Positions 33,170 to 47,100 of a stretch of DNA of 64,000 bases are shown here, piece after piece. This stretch comes from Anthopleura xanthogrammica. Its lineage: Eukaryota > Cnidaria > Anthozoa > Actiniaria > Actiniidae. The position numbers were made by a program, and so were the translations under genes. The stretch lies in contig OZ025222.1 of assembly GCA_964019055.1 (NCBI GenBank), positions 4,212,746 to 4,276,745 on the forward strand, given 5' to 3'. The notes under the pieces are model-generated. The model saw only the letters and a program-made list of their open reading frames with translations. It was not told the DNA's origin and searched no databases. How positions within the stretch are numbered: position 1 is the stretch's first letter; every line of letters begins with the position of its first letter.

Positions 33170-33770
33170 GGGTACGGGTACTGTAGTTGTTGTGGTCATG
33201 ATGCATGGTCGTGTTGGTGGCCATGATCAATAGAAGTGTTGGTGGCCATGATCAATAGAAGTGTTGGTGATCATGATGGCATGGTGCATTGCATTAATTG
33301 TGCATAGAGATTATGGTCAAGACGCTGTTGGTTGGTGGAGGTAGTTATGATGTATGGTGGTGGCTGTGGTTGTGATGGTGGCATTCATGGTTATAATGTC
33401 GGTGCAAGTTGTGGTTGTGATGGTAACGGTGACCGTGGTTATATATATGGTCAAGATGTTGGTGGTAGTGGTGGTGGCATTCATGGTTATAATGTCGGTG
33501 CAGGTTGTGGTTGTGATGGTAGCGGTAACGGTGGTTATATATGGTCAAGATGTTGGTGGTGGTGGTGGTGGAATTGGTGGCTATGATTCATGGTGGTAGT
33601 TGTGGTCGTGATGGTGACGGTGACAGTGCTTATATATGGTCAAGATGCTGGTGGTGCACGTGGTGGTGGTAATGACCGGTGGCCTTGATGGTGGTGCTGG
33701 TGCTGATGGTAATGAATATGCAATATGATGACGATGCTGACCACAAATTAATTACATATTCAACAACTAT
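33170..33770. repeat. GGT/GATGGT minisatellite
   Basis: GTTATATATGGTCAAGATG, GGTGGTGG, CATTCATGGTTATAATGTCG and GTTGTGGTTGTGATGGTA recur at a spacing of about 95-110 bp. The Gly/Val-rich frames are repeat artefacts. Confidence 0.85.
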
Positions 33771-33984
33771 GATGATGCACTAGAAGTGCGAAAGCTCGGT
33801 ATAATATTGAAAAATAGTTGAAGAAACAAACGTAAACAACATAACTATGTGATCGTTATCATGAAAACAGTGTTACAAAGTGATTATTCATGATCATGAT
33901 TATTGTGATTGTAAGTGACACCAAAAATTTACGCAATACTTGGAATTTGATTATAAAAACGGCAGTGGTACTTATGTCAGTGAT

Positions 33985-34193
33985 AGAGCGGTTTTCGTAT
34001 GAGTGAGAAACAGGCGGCACTAACCTACAGCACGTACACAGTACGACATGCCGTAACATTGAAATGGCTCCCCATTGTCTTCCAGTAATTCATCCAATCA
34101 CAACGCGTAGGTACGGCTACAGTAAGATACGGTACGGCTACAGTATGACTACGAATTTGCCGTGCCGTTTCCCACTCATACGAAAAACGCTCT
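33985..34193. mobile_element. MITE, AGAGC(A/G)GTTTTCGTAT family, copy 2
   Basis: Left AGAGCGGTTTTCGTATGAGT, right inverted AGAGCGTTTTTCGTATGAGT. The triplet GAT flanks both sides (33982-33984, 34194-34196) and may be a target duplication. Related to 14062-14247. Confidence 0.8.
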
Positions 34194-34196
34194 GAT

Positions 34197-35061
34197 AATA
34201 ATGATGGTGGTGGTGGTGCTACCAGTGATATTTATGGTGATGATCACGATGAAAATGCGTTAATATTGCTTGCTGTTGATATTCTCTGAGCTATTGACAT
34301 CCTCTTAATACGTATTTTAAGTATTATTGTATCCGATTCTTCCAGTGCTGCGATATATATGCATGGAAACTGAACAGTTTGAAGTTTCATCACGTAACTA
34401 AGAACCGACCCTGAGTCTTGAAAGCACTTGCTAATCATCTATCAATTTAGCCCTCGCAAGGCCTGGGTTAAATTGATCAAAGACTTTCAATTGGTTGTAT
34501 TGAAGAGCTATTTCAAAAAAGGTTGGTGAAGGTTTTATTGTTGCATGCTGCACACCGAGCCCAAAATGTGAATTCAAGCAACGAAAGGTCAAGACGATAT
34601 GGGACTTTCCCAGACTTTTTCTGTAGGTTTTTACATAGATTCATAATACATAATTTGAACATAACACATTTCAAACTTGGTAAGCGACACGCAACAAAAA
34701 ACCTTCATCAAACTTTTTTGATTTTTGAAATAGCTGCATGTATCAAACCCGAGGAAACGGGGGTTTGTCGGTGGAGTCCCGCTTATAGTGGGCTCGGGAA
34801 TATCAGTAATACCGCCAGGCCCCTCCCCTGCTACGCAGCCCTGTTATAGTACTAGTAGAACCCTAGTAGCATTACCTTAAACACATTTGATTTTGAGAGG
34901 TTAAAAAGATAATTAAAAAATGATAAGAAAAAGCAATTACTTGCCACAAGTGCCCCCCTCCCCCCTCCCTAAGGTAGTGAGTCGTTTAGTGCTGTGTGTT
35001 GCCACAAATAATATATAGTGGTAGTGAATCTGAGGAGTGATACATGTACTACAAAGACAAA
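34197..35061. other. Intergenic; nothing recognised
   Basis: Mixed sequence with no gene or clear repeat. Open frames are short and lack splice support or family resemblance. Confidence 0.4.
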
Positions 35062-35294
35062 TACCCCGTTCACACTATAGCTTAAACATGTTTTAAAGTA
35101 GTTTAACTAAACATGTTTAGAAAATTATTTACAAACATTGTTCACTCTTTGATGAAATAATACATATAAACTATCCTTCATATTCTACTGAACAGATTAG
35201 AGATAAAATAATTACATTGAAGCTTTCTAGTCTCTAAACATTTTGTTTAATAAAAACTCAGTTTAACTAAACAGGTTTTGGTGTGAATGGGGTA
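35062..35294. mobile_element. MITE, TACCCCGTTCACAC
   Basis: TACCCCGTTCACACTATAGC on the left, and on the right the inverted end TACCCCATTCACACC. Inner GTTTAACTAAAC is present in both arms. The core is AT-rich. Confidence 0.8.
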
Positions 35295-35699
35295 AAAGAC
35301 TAAAGCGGTGCCGGTTTCAAAGCGATCGGATTAACCCCCCTCCCACCACACACACACACACACTTTAATTTGGAGATATTTGACCAAGCTGACCGCCCAC
35401 GTCCCTCGACTACAACTCGGTGTACATGTATCACTAAACAAAAATTAAAAGGGTATCTTTTTGTGGTTTATAGTGTGGCATAACTGAAGTTAGTTAGTTA
35501 GCAAACATAGCTAGACGAGTCAATAGAATTAACCATCAGTCCAGCGTTTAATGGATTTTATTTGCTCGATCGAGTGTTATATCACTATTAATATTAACCA
35601 GGTACATCTCCAACACTTCACTTACTCGATATTCAAATCCGACACAACCACCAGCTAAACGTGTCAAGAGAATCGTTAGTTTTTGTCAGGTGGATGGCT

Positions 35700-35823
35700 C
35701 GATGACACTACTACAAGTATCAACACGAACAACGAAATTTCGAAGATTAAATATTGATGGCGTCTCCATGCCAACAATCATGGATGCCAAGACAGTTGCC
35801 AGCGTCCTGTCCATTTGTTTTAT
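35700..35823 (+). other. Candidate isolated first exon (weak)
   Basis: An ATG at about 35781 opens a short frame (MDAKTVASVLSICFI) that looks like a signal peptide and runs into GTAAGT at 35826. I found no downstream exon in the next 2 kb, so this is a weak candidate only. Confidence 0.2.
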
Positions 35824-36319
35824 CAGTAAGTTTACATTTCGATTAAGCTGGCCGAAGCGACAGTATGGATTAGTTTCTTATCCCGTAAACATAACTGTTA
35901 TATTATACGATTAAGTGCTTTAGTTTCGAGACCAAGTTGGCAGGTTTAAACGCGTTTTATGAAAAACAAGTAAAACAAGTATTCATCATTCAATTTACTT
36001 ATAGCCTTTTGTGCGATCGACAGGCTTGTGTTATCGAGTACCTGTAGGTTATTGATCTCACCAGGTACTTTGAGAGGATTAGTAGACCAGTTTGCCTTTA
36101 TTCAGTCAGTGCTGATCAGGGTCGATTATTTGACATGTTCAGATCATTTTTTTGTGATTATCTCATGTGTTGCGGAAAAATATAGCAGTTTTGTTATGAA
36201 TCAACTGAGTTGGGATTCCCCCCTCCCTCTCAGTTAGCTTTTTAGTATTAACTCTATCACGGTGAACGAACAAGAGCTTCAGGGGCACACGCATGGTGGA
36301 AATGAGATGATGATGAAAA

Positions 36320-36860
36320 CAATAGATGAAGAGGGTTAATTATGAATAGAATGAATGAAGTATGAATGAAAGAAAGAATAAATGAATGAAATAAATAAAT
36401 AAAGAATGAATAAAAGAAAGAAAGAAAGAAAGAATGAATGAATGGATGGATGGATGGATGGATGGATGGATGAATGGATGTATGGATGAATGCATGGATG
36501 AACGAATGAATGAATGAATGAATGAATGAATGAATGAATGAATGAATGAATGAATGGATGGATGGATGGATGGATGGATGGATGAATAAATGGATGGGTG
36601 GATGAATGAATAAATTAATGAATGAAGGAGTGAGGGAATGAATGAAGGAGTGAGGGAATGAATGAATGAGAGAGGAAGGGAGAAAAGGAGTGGGTGAGTA
36701 AATGAATGGAAGGATAGAAAGGTGGATCGATGGTTGGAAATAGGGAATGTATGGATGAGTGAATGAATAAATGGGACTTGCATCGGCCGGAAGGAAAAAA
36801 GTGAACTAATGAAGGAATGAAAGAACGGAAGTAAAAATATGAATGAGTGAATGAAAATAG
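36320..36860. repeat. (GAAT)n / (GGAT)n microsatellite
   Basis: Long runs of AATGAATGAATG and GGATGGATGGATG with variants. The long minus-strand frames rich in Phe/Ile/His/Ser come from the repeat. Confidence 0.95.
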
Positions 36861-37890
36861 TATGATCAGTACGTTGCAGCATCTTTTCCTGACATCATTG
36901 ACAAGGAGAGTGTCATGTGATGAATATATCGTTCCACTGATATCACCAATAAAGCGATCTAAAGAAAATCCGAAAAGGAAAGCCAACAAACTGAAAGCAA
37001 AAAAATATATAAAAAAATGGATCAGGAAAAAAAGAAAGAAGGCGATAAGTAACACTCAGTCTATGTGGTATGAACTTCCGGGAGTTTCAGGGCTTTGTGG
37101 ATGGTAGCTCCTCCTTCTGGTTCAAACCCGGGCTGTTTCAGTTGTACTTCCGAAAGTGCTATACACCAGCCAATAGTGCATGACAGTTTCGAAACCAGCC
37201 AGATGTCATAGCAACTCTTCATGCGACGTTTTCCTTTGAACACCATGTCTAATCCGTTCATCAGCAAGTATCATATCATACTTCATTTACTTCCTTAAGC
37301 AACTCAGACAGCTAATCATAGTATATAACAACATGCAGTACTGCCGCTGATTGCATGCCTGTCTTTGTGATGCCGGCATGCATGAAATATGCCATCAACC
37401 GCTAACGTTGTAGCCCTCATTAACTATAGATAGCTACTGAAACACGTTAAAAAATTTTCCTGGTGTTTATGCTATACGTGTTATGCTGTCATTTGCTAAA
37501 TAACTTCCTTAAAATGACACCCAAAAATTTCCGGGGAAAATATATTTCATGTCTAGTCAGTTTTTACTGAATCAAATTTCATTCTTCCTTCCTATTTATA
37601 GCCATTGTCTTTATATTTTAATTCTTCTGGTCGTTTAAGAGAATCGAAATAATCGATAAAGACGGTCTAAGCGGCCTGAAACAACAACAACCGGCTTCAG
37701 CAGGTTTTGGGTAGTAACTATCGTAGATCTAGAACGTAATCCCGCCCAGGACTCGTCGAGACAGCTTCGATCAGGAAATATCCCCAATCAATATCGAAAC
37801 ATGACATGTTTATGAAAAACACTTCAAAAATAACTTTTCTGACGTTCATGGTGGGGAATTTCAGGGGATGAGGTAAAATGAGGTCAACTG
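36861..37890. other. Intergenic upstream of the TRIM gene
   Basis: No gene recognised. A B-box-like GGTTCAAACCCG at 37109 may mark a decayed tRNA-SINE, but no A-box partner is clear. Confidence 0.3.
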
Positions 37891-37909
37891 AAAAAGTTAT
37901 CAAATATTT

Positions 37910-38113
37910 TTAATGGTCCAATAGACAGAGCAATGAAAAAAGCGCGCGGGTAAAGCCTTATGAATATTCATGACAGATATTACGTCACGTGGACACCATG
38001 TCAATGGAAGAATCCTAACATGCGGCCGCCATTTTGAAATGGTAAACTGTCGAGTTCACTGCTTTTTAAATTCGTTTTTTTTTAACCCGGGGAACCTCTA
38101 ATATCACTTTGAA
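37910..38113 (+). promoter_or_regulatory. Probable promoter/5' leader of the TRIM gene
   Basis: Within 200 bp of the start codon lie a CCAAT (37918-37922), a combined CRE/E-box TACGTCACGTGG (37981-37992) and a YY1-like GGCCGCCATTTTG (38024-38036). These are typical of broad metazoan promoters. Activity is inferred, and no transcription start can be read. Confidence 0.5.
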
Positions 38114-41100
38114 ATGGCCGAAGGAGGGTCGAATGTAACCACTGAAGAGCCAGACGAAGAGACTGTGTTTATGATTTGTGGGGTTTGCCGTAAAGCTTCG
38201 TTGGAGTCCAATCCAAAGCTTTTGCCTTGTCTTCATAGTTTTTGTCTTACTTGCTTAGAAGAACGGTACAAACAGCAACAACAGGATCAAAAACAAAACC
38301 CGGCAACTAATACTGGATCTCAAGGGCTTTCTAGGCTAAAATGCCCTACCTGTGGGCAAGAATTTTTGGTTCCCCAGAAGGGTATTATTGGATTTCTCGA
38401 TAACCAGTTTATGTTAGAATCTTTGAGTAAAGTCTCTCGTAAGAAAGAAACCAGCGAGCGAGTTTGTACTTCGTGTGAAGACAAAAGCCCAGCAACTTCC
38501 TACTGTTTAGATTGCACAGACTGGCTGTGCGATGCATGTGTACAAGCTCATCAAAGGGTGCGAGTAACTAAAGATCACACAATACAAACGATGGAAGAAT
38601 ATAGAGCAAATGCCACCTCAACCCTCGAAGATCAACGGCCTATCTTTTGTACCACTCATCCTCACGAGCCATTGAAATTATTCTGTGGTAACTGCGAAAA
38701 GCTAACTTGTAGAGACTGTCAACTTCTAGAGCATAAGGATCATAAATATCAATTTGTTAAAGAATCGGCTTGTTCTTACCGAGAATATTTAAGAGCACAG
38801 CTGAATGGTTTATATGAACAAGCACAACCTTTGACCGAATCTATCAAAGATATCGAAAAGGCTGCGAGGGGCCTTCAAGAGAGAGAAGAAGTTATCACTA
38901 CAGAGATCCACAAAGCTTGTGAAACGCTGATAAAAGCTGTCAAACAAAGAGAGGGTGTTCTGATTACGGAGCTGAAAGCACTCGTTCATTTTAAACACAA
39001 ACTGTTAGCAAAGCAGAATAAAGATCTGCGCTTGATGCAGAAGATTCTTCAACATAACTACGGTTTTACGAGGCATGTTTTAAAATCTAGCAGTGATATG
39101 ACCCTACTTTATAGTAAAAAGCAACTAAGTTCAAGAATCCATAACTTGTTGAGTTTAAAATACAAGGTTAACCCAGTGGCTCATAGTGATTTGAAGTTTT
39201 CAATGGATGCTGAAAAAATGGCATCTTTTATTGGAAAAATAGGTTCAGTTATTACCCCAGGAGATAAGCCCACCACAACAGGTAGTCCATCTGTTAGACT
39301 TGACTCAGGGTTCAGGCCTGTAGCAAGCACTAGCGGGATCCAACAGGTCAAAGCATCAACATTACGGGATCCATCGAATACCAATCGTGTCAACCCTTAT
39401 GAGGCGTTGTCTGCACTCAACAAGCGCATGCTCTCTACGGCTACCAGCACTGTCGTCAATAATATTACAGTAAAGATGTCAAATGGACAAATGAACCAAA
39501 TTTCCAATTCAAGTAATAAAGTTGGGGCCAAATACCCATCAAACGAAGGCGTATACCAAGTTAATAACAAGGTTGCTATGACAGTGTCACACAGTCCCAA
39601 ACTTAGCCATGTTGGCTCAGCTAATCTGACGCCCAAAGAACAACTAGGATTTCAAAGTCAAATGAAGTATACCGGTCCTTTGGCCAATCAGAGCAGTGGA
39701 GACCATATGAACATGGTTGATTATACAAAGACAAAACCCTTACATCATTACTTAGGTGGATCCTCCCCTCAGTCTACCGTAGGTAGTGGTACTGGCACCA
39801 ATATAAGGAGTTTTTCACCTCAAGGTCAAAATGGTTTTGGGCAAGGCATGATCACCAATGTAAGAAGTCTGAAAAACTCATACATCAGAAGATCGCCATC
39901 AATAAAGAGAAGTCATAGCTCATCTGGTATGCCGACAAGCCCATCGCAGATAAGAATAAAGCAAGAAAGGCGGGACTCCGTAGGGGAGTACTCTAACTGT
40001 ACTGGAATCAGAAAACAGGTACGTTTTAAAAAATCATTTTGTTGCAGTGATCAGGTTTCACTTTAAACGTCATAGATGTTGTTGTCTCTGACTTTTTTGA
40101 TAAAATTTATTGACATTACGGCTGTAGTTTTCCAGGTATTATTACGAAAAATGTATCCACAATTCAGTTTTAACACTCATTGATAAGAAGGTATTATATT
40201 TTGGTATCGTCATGACAGCAATATCAATGAAGAGAAAACTTTCTGGACTATTCTAGATAAGACTGAGATTATAAATATATTATTAAGTATTATTTGCATG
40301 TTTATTAGTTATTATTTATTCAAAGCTTAACAGATTCCAAAAGAAATCCTTGAAATTATAGCTTAAGTTGAAGGAATTCAGAATAAAAATATCTCAGGCA
40401 GTGTTTCTGTTAAGATTTTTTTAGGCTGTAAATATTTAAATTCTAAATATTTATAACTAAGTAATGAATTCTCTTGTTGTTATTTTTGTTGTTGTTTGTG
40501 GTAGGTGTGTAGTTTTTGTACATAGCATAATAAACATGCAAAAGAAAATTGGGAGAGCCATAATATTTGGGAGGTTGGGAGAGAGGGAGACTGATATGCT
40601 GGTATCCCATTGAGCAGGTAAAAATGATCTTTGGCCAGAAAAATTGAAAATGTTGACACCAGTACTTGTTGTCTGTCAACAATTTTAATTTAGACAAACC
40701 TTAGATATGTATTTGTAATACTTTTAACTTAGAATACAACATTTTCTGAGGCTGGTTTATAATGTTAACGAGAAAATTTTGATATTTTCTGGTAATACTC
40801 ATAATTTATTTAAAACTGTAGTTCTATGTGAAAAATCTCAAATCTCATATTTGATATTAAAAATCACTTCCTTTCTGGGCCTTAATTTAATACATTACAA
40901 GCTGTTTAATTCCTTTAGCATACTGTTGTCCTAAATGATATAAAACTTTGATTTCTCCCTATTTTGAATATAGTGAAATAAAATTACGTACTCCATGCTT
41001 TGCCAAAGCTCTTCCCATTTCAAACAGGTTGTTCATAGCATAATATTTAAAGCATCTGTATGTTAATTCCAGTCAAATTATTCTATTCTCTTGTTTCTTA

Positions 41101-44100
41101 GTTTAAATTATGATTAACTAATATATTTAACTCAATTATCCCTATATTAGGAAATAAGATTTTGATTTAGACATTGTAGGATTTGCCTTGTATTTGCATG
41201 GCATTTTATAATAGAATATAAGTTCTTTGTCATAATGTAGTGTATAATGAGTTCTTTGTTTCAGCATGAACAGGTGTTGATCTGCACCAAGCTAAAAAAT
41301 ATGCATATATTTTAGAATAAAGCTTGATACTGTTAGGTTTAATTCTATTGTTTCGATCTTGCTATTAGTATAATATATCTAAAATCTAAATGATGTTTTA
41401 CTCTTGCAAATATCAAATACTTATCAAAGCTCTTCGTAATATAGGCATGTAGAATTAATTCAATATTAAGCCTCATCTGCGTTATGCTTTTTTTAAGGTT
41501 GGCAATGTTGGCCATCTTCTGAGTCTAAGTGTACTTAACAAAGCAATAATGGGTCTTATTCCTAATCGTTGTATTTATAAAATGTACCGGGGTGGGCTTA
41601 GAATAACAGCTGGTCAGTCATCAGTCATGATGACCAGCCAAATTAGTTTTAGCTCAGTCATGTCTCATTTGTGGCTCAATGTTACTGGTCAAAATGACCG
41701 ACAAGGAAAAAGATTTGATCGGAAGAGTTTCAATTCTTGCCAAACATTGTCTGATTACTGGCCATTATTTTAAGCCTTGAAGGTATGATCAAAAGAGGCA
41801 TTGATAAAATCATTAGCTAGAACATTTTCATGACGCTTCAACTACCAGAAGCCCTTGCACACTTTCTTTCATTCAGTTAATTAGCACCAATTGTCTTACT
41901 ATTCTTATGAGGGAATACAAAATTGAAAAATGAAAGTTTGCAAAGCGTTTTGTTTCTGTTGGTGAACTGATATCATCATATATACAAATGGATGTTCCAA
42001 AACAGTGCAAAACAGCTGTATTCAACTGCTGTACAATAATTGCTTCCTGTGTAATAATTAGTACACTGAGTTTTTTCTTTCTTTAGTAAACAAAGATCAT
42101 TGCTTGTATCGTATATTTTTCTTACTTCCTACTTTACTTTTTTCTTTTTAATGTACCATTTAAACTGCATATTTTAACCTCTGTTTCAATAAAAATTGGG
42201 AGTACTTTTCAAGGACCCATTTAACCAATTTTGTTGCCAGAATTTAAATCATTTGTAATAAAAACATATTTTTTTTGACCAAGATTCTCTCAAAAGATCG
42301 CATATATATACATAAAATGGATGGATAGAATGTCCATTTATACCTCTGAAAGATCTGAGACATTCATTACAAAAAGGGTTTCATCCAATGTTCTTTAAAA
42401 TTGCTTAATTTATCAAGTCATTGTAGTCAACAGGTATATAAAAAATGTTAAATGAAACTGTAGTTCAGGTTTTTCATTTATATTAGAACAAACAGTTATA
42501 GACCCTAGAAAGTTCTACAACCCTCAATTAAAGAAAAAAAGAATAAAACAGATTAAGGAAAATCTCTTTAAGTTTTTTCATCACAAATAGATATCAAAGT
42601 TATCCTTAAAGGAGTGTAAATTATTCTATATCCTATAGTAATTGCCGTACTAGTAGGTTTCCAAGTACCTGCAATTCTATTCAAAGTAGAAGCAATAAAT
42701 TTAAACACATTAAATATGCCATATCTTCTAGTTTCTGCCTTTTAATTGCCAACTTAAATAGAATTAAATGAGAGACCGTTTCTGACAACATGACATTATA
42801 TGTGATTGGTTACTGAATTAAGATGACAAGAGCTTCAAATTAAAACCAATTGCTTATGCTAACCTAGGATTAAAATAAGTCAATGAATTTTGTACTGTTT
42901 AATATACAAGCAGGAGTGTTTTATTGGGTTTAAAACATGAGGTGAAGCCAAGTGGTTTTAGACCCAATAAAACACGATCTGCGAGTTTATTGAACAGCTT
43001 AAGGAACCTCTAGATGAATGTTCCCATGTTCTACTGATTTTTTTACGAATGAACCAAGTTTGGCAGAGAAAATCCTAGTTAAAATTTATGGAAATGAAGA
43101 TGATATTTTATCAGATTTAAAACTTCCTCCATGGTCGAGGATTCTATTGTGCTCTCATTAAAATATTAATGAGTTTTTAAGAATATAATAATCTAGATGT
43201 ATATTAGTGCTTGCCTCACAAAAGAGCAACACAGGCTAGACTTCCTTAAGTTGGCATCATGTTAGTAGAGTTGCTTGTTGCTTCTTTCATGTGCTTTGAG
43301 GGTTTTTCTCCAGTTTTCCTCCCTCTACAAAAATCAACTTCTAAATTCCAATTGGAATCTAGTGGAACAAGAGCTACTACGTGGAATCCACTGTTAATTC
43401 CTATTTATTTTATTTTTTTATTTTTTACACAGGCGTGCAGATTATAGTTGTAAAAGTAGGGCTTAATTGAGTTAATATGATGACAATATATTTTATAAAA
43501 TAAATTGTCATTGATTTAAAGCTGAAATTTTTACAACTATAATGTATGATATTCAAGTAACAGGAAGTTATTCGTTTTATTATGTCTACAGATCTGACCG
43601 TGCCGTACAAGAAATTCCTGTTTTCAACTTGAAATCTACTTGTAATAAACCAATTTACATATCAATTCATTTTTACCAAATAATTATAATAAAAGAAGTG
43701 ATTCTTGTGAAAAGTGATTATAACATGTTTAAACAAGAATTATAAATATCAGTTATTGTTAGGATATCAGTTAAATTCAATTGTTTATTCATTATAATGA
43801 TAAGCTCTTAAATATTGGACCAACTTTTTAGTTATGAATAAACAATCATAAAACTTGCAAAAACTAGACTTCTCTTTTGAATTGAAAGAATCAAAGCAAT
43901 TAGATTAAGCAAGATTCACAATTATTTAATCTTATAAAAAATTATTAATATATAACAAACTATTGGACTGCTATATCACCTTTTAGTTGTTAATAATTCA
44001 TTTTTTAAATGGCAAAGTTTAGACTTTCCACATATGACTTGAAAAACCTAAAAACAGAACTTTATTTTTATGCAAGTTGTAGTGATGCCTTTATTTATAC

Positions 44101-47100
44101 TTAGCTAAAATAAGAAGTTGAATATCAGAACTCCAACAAGTTACAAGTTTTCATATTATTTAGTAAGACGTTTTAAGGTTACAATAGAAATATCAGACTT
44201 TTTTATTAGAATTGAAGAATGATAAAGCACACAAATAAAGCAAAATTTACAACTATTAACAGGAAAAAGCTTTGTATAAGGGCTTGAAAGAACAGCAGGT
44301 CAATGAACATGTCCGGCCAGAATTGGAACTTGTCCGGTCAAATAATTGCCTTGCCTGTCATTTTGACCAGTATTGTTGAGCTAGAAATGGAATACATGTA
44401 TGACCAAGCTAGAACTTTTGGCCGGTCATCATGATTGGCTATTATTTCAAGCCTTGGCGTAGAACTACATCCTCATCCTTGAAATACTGAATCGTTGTTT
44501 TGCACTTTCAAAATTGCATCAAGTGATCAAGAACCAAAATCATTAATCAAATTCTGCCAAAAGCATGTTATTATTAAAGCTAAACGAAGTTGAACAAAAG
44601 ACAGGTATTTGACAAAAGTATTTGTAAAGGGTCATGGAAATATATACCCTAGTTAATTAAAACACTTAAGTAGTGATTTCAAATTGAGGTTTCATGACTT
44701 ACTAGTAGAAAATTCCTGTTATAAAAGAAAAAAAGCTTGTATTTGACCTTTGGCTGTCTTTATAATGACGGAATTGTGGTTTTACATGTGGTATCACCTG
44801 TCTTGTTGATCTTTTATTGTCAGTCATTAATAACTAATGAAATGAGTAAGAATCAATCAAAAGGTCACTACTATATCTTAACCTTTGAAACCAAACCTGT
44901 TGAGTGTGTATTCTATTGTAAAATGAAGTAAAAACTAGAGAAAATACTTGTAAGAGAGCGCCATTGTTTCGTGTCTGAGGATTATGGTAATATATCTGTG
45001 AAATAGTACTACACAACTTGCATTATTTTGTACTAAATAGCAAGTGTGTATCTTATTGTAAAATGAAGTAAAAACTAGAGCAAATACTTGTAAGAGAGCG
45101 TTTGTTTAGTGTCTGAGGATTATAATAATATATCTGTGAAATAGCACTACACAACTTGCACTATTTTGTACTAAATAGCAAGTGCGTATCTTATTGTAAA
45201 ATGAAGTAAAAACTAGAGAAAATACTTGTAAGAGCGTTTGTTTAGTGTCTGAGGATTATGACAATATATCTGTGAAATAGTACTACACAACTTGCACTAT
45301 TTTATACTAAATAGCGAGTGTGTAAACTATCTTTGTAAAATGAAGTAAAAACTAGAGAAAATACTTGTAAGAGCGTTTGTTTAGTGTCTGAGTATTATGG
45401 TAATATATCTGTGAAATAGTACTATGTATTAGCACTATATAGTACTAATTAAAAATAGCGAGTGCATATCTTAGAGTGATTCTTCTAATTCTTTTTTTTT
45501 TCTATTGTGTTTTTTTGACTATTACACTTTAATAAATAGAATTTGTTTCATGGGTTAATGAAAACCACTATTGTAAAATGAAATAAAAACTTGTCTAGAA
45601 AAATACTTGTAAGAGCATTTGTTTGGCATCTGAGGATTATGGTAATACATATGAAATAGCACTACATAACAAGCATTATATAGTACCAAATAGGGAGTGT
45701 ATCTATTATAAAATGAAGTAAAAACTTGTCTAGAAAAATACTTGTAAGAGCGTTTGTTTGGCATCTGAGGATTATGGTAATATATATGAAATAGCACTAC
45801 ATAACAAGCATTATATAATACTAAATAGTGAGCGTGTCTATTGTAAAATGAAGTAAAAACTTGTCTAAAAAAAATACTTGTAGAATAGTATTTGTTTTGT
45901 GTCTGAGAATTATGGTAATATACATATCTGTGAAACAGTACTAGTAACGTAACTAGCTAGCACTGTTTTTAAGTACTAAATAGCACCTGGCGATGAAACT
46001 ATTGAAAACAATAAACATTGCGCTATTTTGTGCCACAGGTATTTAGTGCAAAATATATTTACTGCTGTTTTACACAGTGTAAGCATTCTAACCAACCATG
46101 TCACTGTCAGTTAATTTGATTAAGAATGGATTCATTTTATTAAACAATATATTTTACTTGTGATTTCAAATGTAGTAATCCTAGACAAGAAAATATTTCA
46201 TATTTTTACAGGTCTATGAGAATTATTTTTAAATAAAATTTGTTGTCTTTCACTTTAAATGTTATGAATATTTATGAAGCTTTGATCCATGACCACAGGT
46301 CTTCCAGGACTTGTTGAATTATGTCAAAGGGAAGAATCTGAAAAGTGTTAAGATTATGATGTGGAATACAAGAATAGAGAAGTTATCTATAGGATATCAG
46401 ATATAGATATAGATAGATGAACTTATCCTGTATTTTAGGAGTCTGGATTATTTTTATCTTTATTATATGATCATGATTACTACCTGAAAAGACTTTATAT
46501 GGCTGTAATATTACACTAGGTCACCCCCCACCCCACCCCCCCCAAAAAACCCACATCATAAACCTGAAAATGTTATAAAATAATGAAAGATGATATTATG
46601 GCAAAATATGAACACTTCTTGAGACATTGAAGTATTTTTCTTCATCAATTTATATCTTGGTAACCTTAGTAATGGTAAAATGTGTTACGAGAATGCTTAA
46701 TCTTGAAGTTTAATTTTTGATTCGAAGATCTTACAGTAGATCACTATTCATGATGTATCCCATCTCTCACTTCACTTGTGGTGGCGACAAGGGCTTCCTA
46801 AGTATTGAACCCTAAACAAAATGCTTGGGACCCAATAGATCTAATGACGGCTAATGTGTCGCTATGTACGTTTCCACCCAATTCAAAACTTCTGGGAATA
46901 AGAACTTTTGTTCAAAAAATTTTCCATGACATATCAAAATACATAGGACAAAGAATTGTATTCCAGAGGTTTTGAATTGAGTGGAAACATACATAGCAAC
47001 GTGTTAGCCTATTAGCGCATTAGATCATATCCATATGTTGTATAAAGCACTATATATTAAGTATTAAATTTATTATTAAATTTATTGATTTATTAGGTCT

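Noticed and set aside
36340..37055. Minus-strand frames of 146 and 180 codons
   Set aside because: Phe/His/Ser/Ile-rich translations of the GAAT/GGAT microsatellite.
37061..37267. Minus-strand frame ending near a tRNA B-box-like motif
   Set aside because: The motif GGTTCAAACCC is suggestive of a SINE remnant, but there is no partner A-box or family body, and the frame has no protein resemblance.
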